Below the pieces are notes generated by a model. The model was not told the DNA's origin. It made no database searches and was given only the letters and a program-made list of their open reading frames with translations. Of a stretch of DNA of 64,000 bases, positions 60,283 through 64,000 are shown piece after piece. Numbering within the stretch: the first letter of the stretch is position 1; each line of letters starts with the position of its first letter. The translations under genes were made by a program, and so were the position numbers. Source of the stretch: Thysanoteuthis rhombus (lineage: Eukaryota > Mollusca > Cephalopoda > Oegopsida > Thysanoteuthidae); the NCBI GenBank assembly GCA_963457665.1, contig OY735209.1, forward strand, positions 56,765,519-56,829,518. The letters run 5' to 3'.

Positions 60283-60315
<33 letters not shown>
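60206..60315. repeat. (TA)n(TG)n compound microsatellite
   Basis: A (TA)n run is followed by (TG)n with two CG interruptions. The long open frames over it are repeat translations. Confidence 0.95.
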
Positions 60316-61221
60316 ATCCTTTAATCTTGAAAAGAAAGAAAAAACTCCTCTTTAGTTCGTCAAACTCAATGTGAAATTATATTGGCTGACAGACTGGGAA
60401 AAGGGCAAATGATTCTCGTATATTAAATAGAGGCTAACGTGCATATACTGTCTAATTTACATATATCGGGGGATGTAGTGACGTCATCATGTGAGTATCG
60501 CAGATTCACACTGTTATGTTCTAATACTCGTAAACAAACGAAAAATTGAATGTAAACATCGTTGAGAGAAAGCTAGCATTTATGTGTAAAGGATATTGCA
60601 TGCATTAAACTGTTCGACTCTCCCACTCTGGACTTTAAGCTCTTATCGATTAAAATTCTCGTACCCATCTGCTCCATTTGACATGCAACTTTGAAGATGA
60701 TTATCAAGCCTGCAACAAAGATGAAATCAAAATCCTGAACTAGATGTCAAAATCACAGAAGCTCAATTTGAGAAGCGTAGGATACTTAGAAAGATATAAG
60801 CGAGGAGGTAAATTAATCGTCGAACAGATGGCTAATAACAATGTTCTTTAACCGATCCAGGATCATGATCTTAGGCATTAGACTTTGAGATATGTTACAA
60901 AAGGACATGACAGATGTTGTACATGAGAAGTGCTTTCCTTTTGTCAATACCGATTGTATCTATCTGGTACTTTGTGGTCCAGCAACCACCATGGTCTCGT
61001 GCGTTTTGAATTTAACAGTGCACAAACTGTCTCGTTAACCCGGGTGTACAATCAGTTGACGGTGATTTGAAACCGATTCAAAATATTTTGATGTTTATTT
61101 CAGCATTAAATTCTTCAAAATCTAATGAATTATCTTTAACACGTCAATCAAAAAGCATAAGCAGATACAAATAATTTTCATTTATTGGATTCGAGGGAGA
61201 CAGATATATTTAATTGAAATT
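60316..61221. other. non-coding stretch, no gene recognised
   Basis: No supported feature. Confidence 0.5.
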
Positions 61222-61408
61222 AATCATCATCCTCAGTTTTTTATCGTCTGTTGATGGACATAAACTTTCCTCAGGACTCACAAGATCTCTCTATTGTGTG
61301 AAACTAAACCAGAAATTATTGGCTCCGCGACGCTCATGATAGAGAAGTGTGGCGAATCCTAGAGAAGAACTATGTCCAATAACGAGCGCTAAAAAGTTGA
61401 TGACGAAT
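61222..61408. mobile_element. foldback of two RTE 3' ends
   Basis: The left arm (61222 to about 61297) is the RTE 3' end in reverse: ATCATCATCCTCAG, TCTGTTGATGGACATAAAC and CTCTCTATTG. The right arm (about 61300-61408) is the same 3' end forward: CAGAAATTATTGGCTCCGCG, GATAGAGAAGTGTGGCGAAT and CTATGTCCAATAACG, ending AAAGTTGATGACGAATG. The two arms point outwards, so each outer boundary is an RTE 3' terminus. Confidence 0.8.
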
Positions 61409-62199
61409 GTAAAAAAAATGCAAGAGGAATTGGTTCCAGTGTTAATTGACCATAGTAAAATATGTATTAGTTGACCTTGTGGTGTTGTGATATACTATTT
61501 CACAATGAGTCATTACTCTAGAATGAATCATATACATTTTTGCAAAATGCTGTATATTATGTAATTTGAGACCAGATAACTTCTTGTATGCTGACGTACA
61601 TCAGTTTCGACGAAATATTTAAATTGAGTAAAATTTTCGTTACGTATAAAGTTGTCTTTTAGAACTGTATACTCGCTAGTCAGCCTCAGGTGATAGAGTG
61701 GAGCTTATAAAGTATACCTCTTAACGAACTTCATACACATAACACCATTATTTGAAATGGAATTAAATCAGAAGATGATAGATTTTAGGGATCCAAGAAT
61801 CTGCTTGGATTATCAACTGGCATGTTCTCTAAGGCTGTATATTTTAGTTATAGAATTTTGCTGGAAATGGTGTAACAACTATTTTGTTCTTTGTATATAA
61901 ACAGATAGAGGGCTATTGGGGACAGGGTGACAAGATAAAGTAATGGTGGTTAAAAAGTGTTTGACAGAAGAAGCAAAAGGAATTCAGGATTTTTTTCCTT
62001 GAATTCTAATTTATTTTGTATTTTTTAACCGATTTAAGCGTTCCTGGTGAAAACTTTTAGTCGAAGGCCAATGCTTCAATTCAGGCAACCCATGAGAATA
62101 GGTTAATAGAGTTTGAATCTATATATTTTTGAAAAATTTATCAAATGTAGATTGAGAAAAAATAGGGTTATAATTTTTTTAGACTCAGGAAAAAAATTC
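61409..62199. other. non-coding stretch, no gene recognised
   Basis: No supported feature before the tandem array. Confidence 0.5.
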
Positions 62200-63470
62200 C
62201 TGTGGATCAAAAACAGGTGGTCAAAATCACTCTGTGTGAAAAAAAAAAATACGGGAAAATATCATTCAAATATATGAATCATTTCTGTATCCTTTCCAAA
62301 TTACATATTGCTTAATGCGTGCCTTACCATTCCACAAAACTTCATTGGAATTCATTGAAAACTTTTGGAGATATAGTGGGCACAGACAGAAGTTGATATA
62401 GAAATGTATGAAAACACGTAAATATCTCCCATTCAAAAGCTAATTCCTGGTCCACACTAAAATTAAATCACTTCTTTCATATACTGCCCACCTTTCCATA
62501 AAATGTAACTGAAATTAATTGAGAACTTTCGCAAATATTGTGTGGACAGACATGAGTGTTTGTAATGAAGAGAAAACGAAAAAAATGAAAATAATATCTC
62601 AATCAGAAATGAAAATCTGGATCTGCCTCCAAATATAATTGCCCATTCTTTACGATGTGGCTTTCCCTTACACACGATTTCATCTAAAATCATTCAGACC
62701 TTCTGGCTATATTGTGGAGACAGAAGGAGCAGATACAGATGTATGAAAAAGAAATTATCTCAATCAAAAATAAATTCCTGGATCCAATTCAAAATTCAAT
62801 CATGCCTTCCTTACTACGAGCCATACCCAAACAGGAAATTTCCTTAAAATCAATTGAGTACTTTTAGGGATATCGTGTTGAAAGACAGGAGCGAATATAG
62901 AAATGTATGAAAAATGCAAAAATATCTCGCAATAAAAACAAATTCCTGTATCCAACCCCAAATTTAAGCAAGTCTTTCATTTCCCGTGCCTTACTATTCA
63001 ACGAAATTTGAAATTCATGTAGAACTTTTGGATTTATCGTAGAGAGAGAGAAGCAGCGACGAATACAGGAATGTATTATTTTAAAAAGTGCAAAAAAATA
63101 CCCCGTAATCAAAAACAAGTACCCGGATCAACTCTCAAATTTCATTGAAATTCAGAGAGAATTTTGGATGAGTGGACAGAAGTGAGTGCGTACAGAAATG
63201 TACAAAATATCAGAATGGAAAAATATCCAAATTTAATCACTTTTTTTCACAAAAACCCATTGAAATTCATTGAGAGTTTCAGATGTGCTGTAATAAGACA
63301 GAGGCGAATATGAAGGAAAAAAATACAAAAATATCTGTTTTGATCAAGAACAAATTGGTGGATGCAACCAAAAATTCAATTACCAGTGTCAGTCTGTACA
63401 ATATCCCCAGAAGTTCTCTATGAATTCCGATATACTTTCATGGGAGTGTAAGAAACTGGATAATGAAGAA
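62200..63470 (+). repeat. tandem array of about 165 bp, six to eight diverged units
   Basis: The landmark GAAATGTATGAAAA recurs near 62401, 62559 (worn), 62736, 62900, 63068, 63195 and 63306 (worn). Full units span about 158-177 bp and the last two are shortened. Each unit runs AAATATCTC-ATCAAAAACA, AATTCCTGGATCCAAC, AAATTCAATCATGCCTTC, then CCATTCCA-AAAATTTC, TTGAAATTCATTGAGAACTT, GATATTGTG and GACAGA-AGGAGCGAATAT. The layout resembles a widespread invertebrate repeat with the phrases 'CCAAAATTGAATC', 'CACCAAATTTCATGAAAATC' and 'GACAGACAGAC', but the relationship is an inference. Confidence 0.8.
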
Positions 63471-64000
63471 ATGACTAAATCTGAAGTTTGATCTTGGAAT
63501 TTGTTTCCGATTGTCAGATATTTTTCCATTTCAATACTTCTTTTTTTTTTTTTTTGCATACATCGTGATTTTGAACCCCTGTTTTTGACACCTTGGAAAG
63601 TTTTTCCCACGAATGATAACTTCGTAACCTTTTTTTCTCAATCTACATAGATAATATAGATAAGCTTTCCAAACATATATGTATGTTTAAACTTTAACAA
63701 AAAATGGAGCGAATGCTATGGTTTCATCATTGCAAGATTATTATCATACGTAATTTCAATTAGTTCTGAACGAATTACACTCAGATATATACAATCAAAC
63801 TATGCAAGACCTTTAACCCCTTGAAAAATTGGGGTAACCACTTTATTAATCAATTGTTTTTTGATGAAAATAAGTTTCAGAATATTTTTCAAATAACCAA
63901 GTACGAATATAAAAGTACCTCAATATTTTTCAATTTCAATTTTTATCTTTACGGGAAAAATTACATAATCTATAATCACGTGCACAGAACCAGACTGTCT
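63471..64000. other. non-coding stretch to the window end
   Basis: A poly(T) run lies at 63540-63556. No gene was seen. Confidence 0.5.

Overview
The window is AT-rich eukaryotic DNA, most likely from a non-vertebrate animal. The evidence is long (TA)n, (TG)n, (GA)n and TATC microsatellites, several tRNA-derived SINE-like repeats, 5'-truncated RTE-clade and CR1/L2/Jockey-type LINE relics, hAT and mariner transposase relics, and no bacterial-style gene packing. I cannot name a species. I found no intact protein-coding gene and no canonical tRNA, rRNA or CRISPR array; every recognisable coding sequence is a decayed transposon fragment. The only hint of a host gene is a short CpG-rich patch near 34.4-34.7 kb, which is weak.

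Layout. 0-5 kb: a SINE-like element (family D) with a hammerhead-ribozyme-like core, local inverted and direct duplications, a TA/TG minisatellite and an RTE 3' end. 5-12 kb: a tRNA-like pair, a dispersed tandem repeat of about 180 bp on both sides of a decayed multicopy-protein relic containing EADTR, microsatellites, and a copy of the 123-bp repeat. 12-18.3 kb: an RTE 3' end, four SINE-A copies and a SINE-C pair. 18-24 kb: mostly featureless, then a 1.2-kb RTE relic and a SINE-B multimer. 24.8-26 kb: hAT (ZMYM1-like) relic. 26-31 kb: two SINE-A copies and two RTE fragments. 31-38 kb: largely featureless apart from the CpG-rich patch and one RTE 3' end. 38-43 kb: a 123/124-bp tandem array, a tRNA-like SINE and the longest RTE copy (40.57-42.68 kb). 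43.9-48 kb: an internally deleted LINE, a mariner relic and an unclassified decayed reading frame. 50-59.4 kb: two SINEs, a LINE RT fragment, and an unclassified GC-rich tandem family ('T', period about 420 bp), one block of which interrupts an RTE copy. 61-63.5 kb: an RTE foldback and a tandem array of about 165 bp.

There is no operon-like cooperation between genes. The biology on show is retrotransposition (RTE copies keep a 3' end with a GATGAT-type tail and lose the 5' end), nested insertion, tandem amplification and decay. The observations I would follow first are the hammerhead-like core shared by SINE-D copies 53 kb apart, the GC-rich T family and its insertion into an RTE copy, and the unclassified coding relic at 47.4-48.0 kb. 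All boundaries are by eye and approximate.
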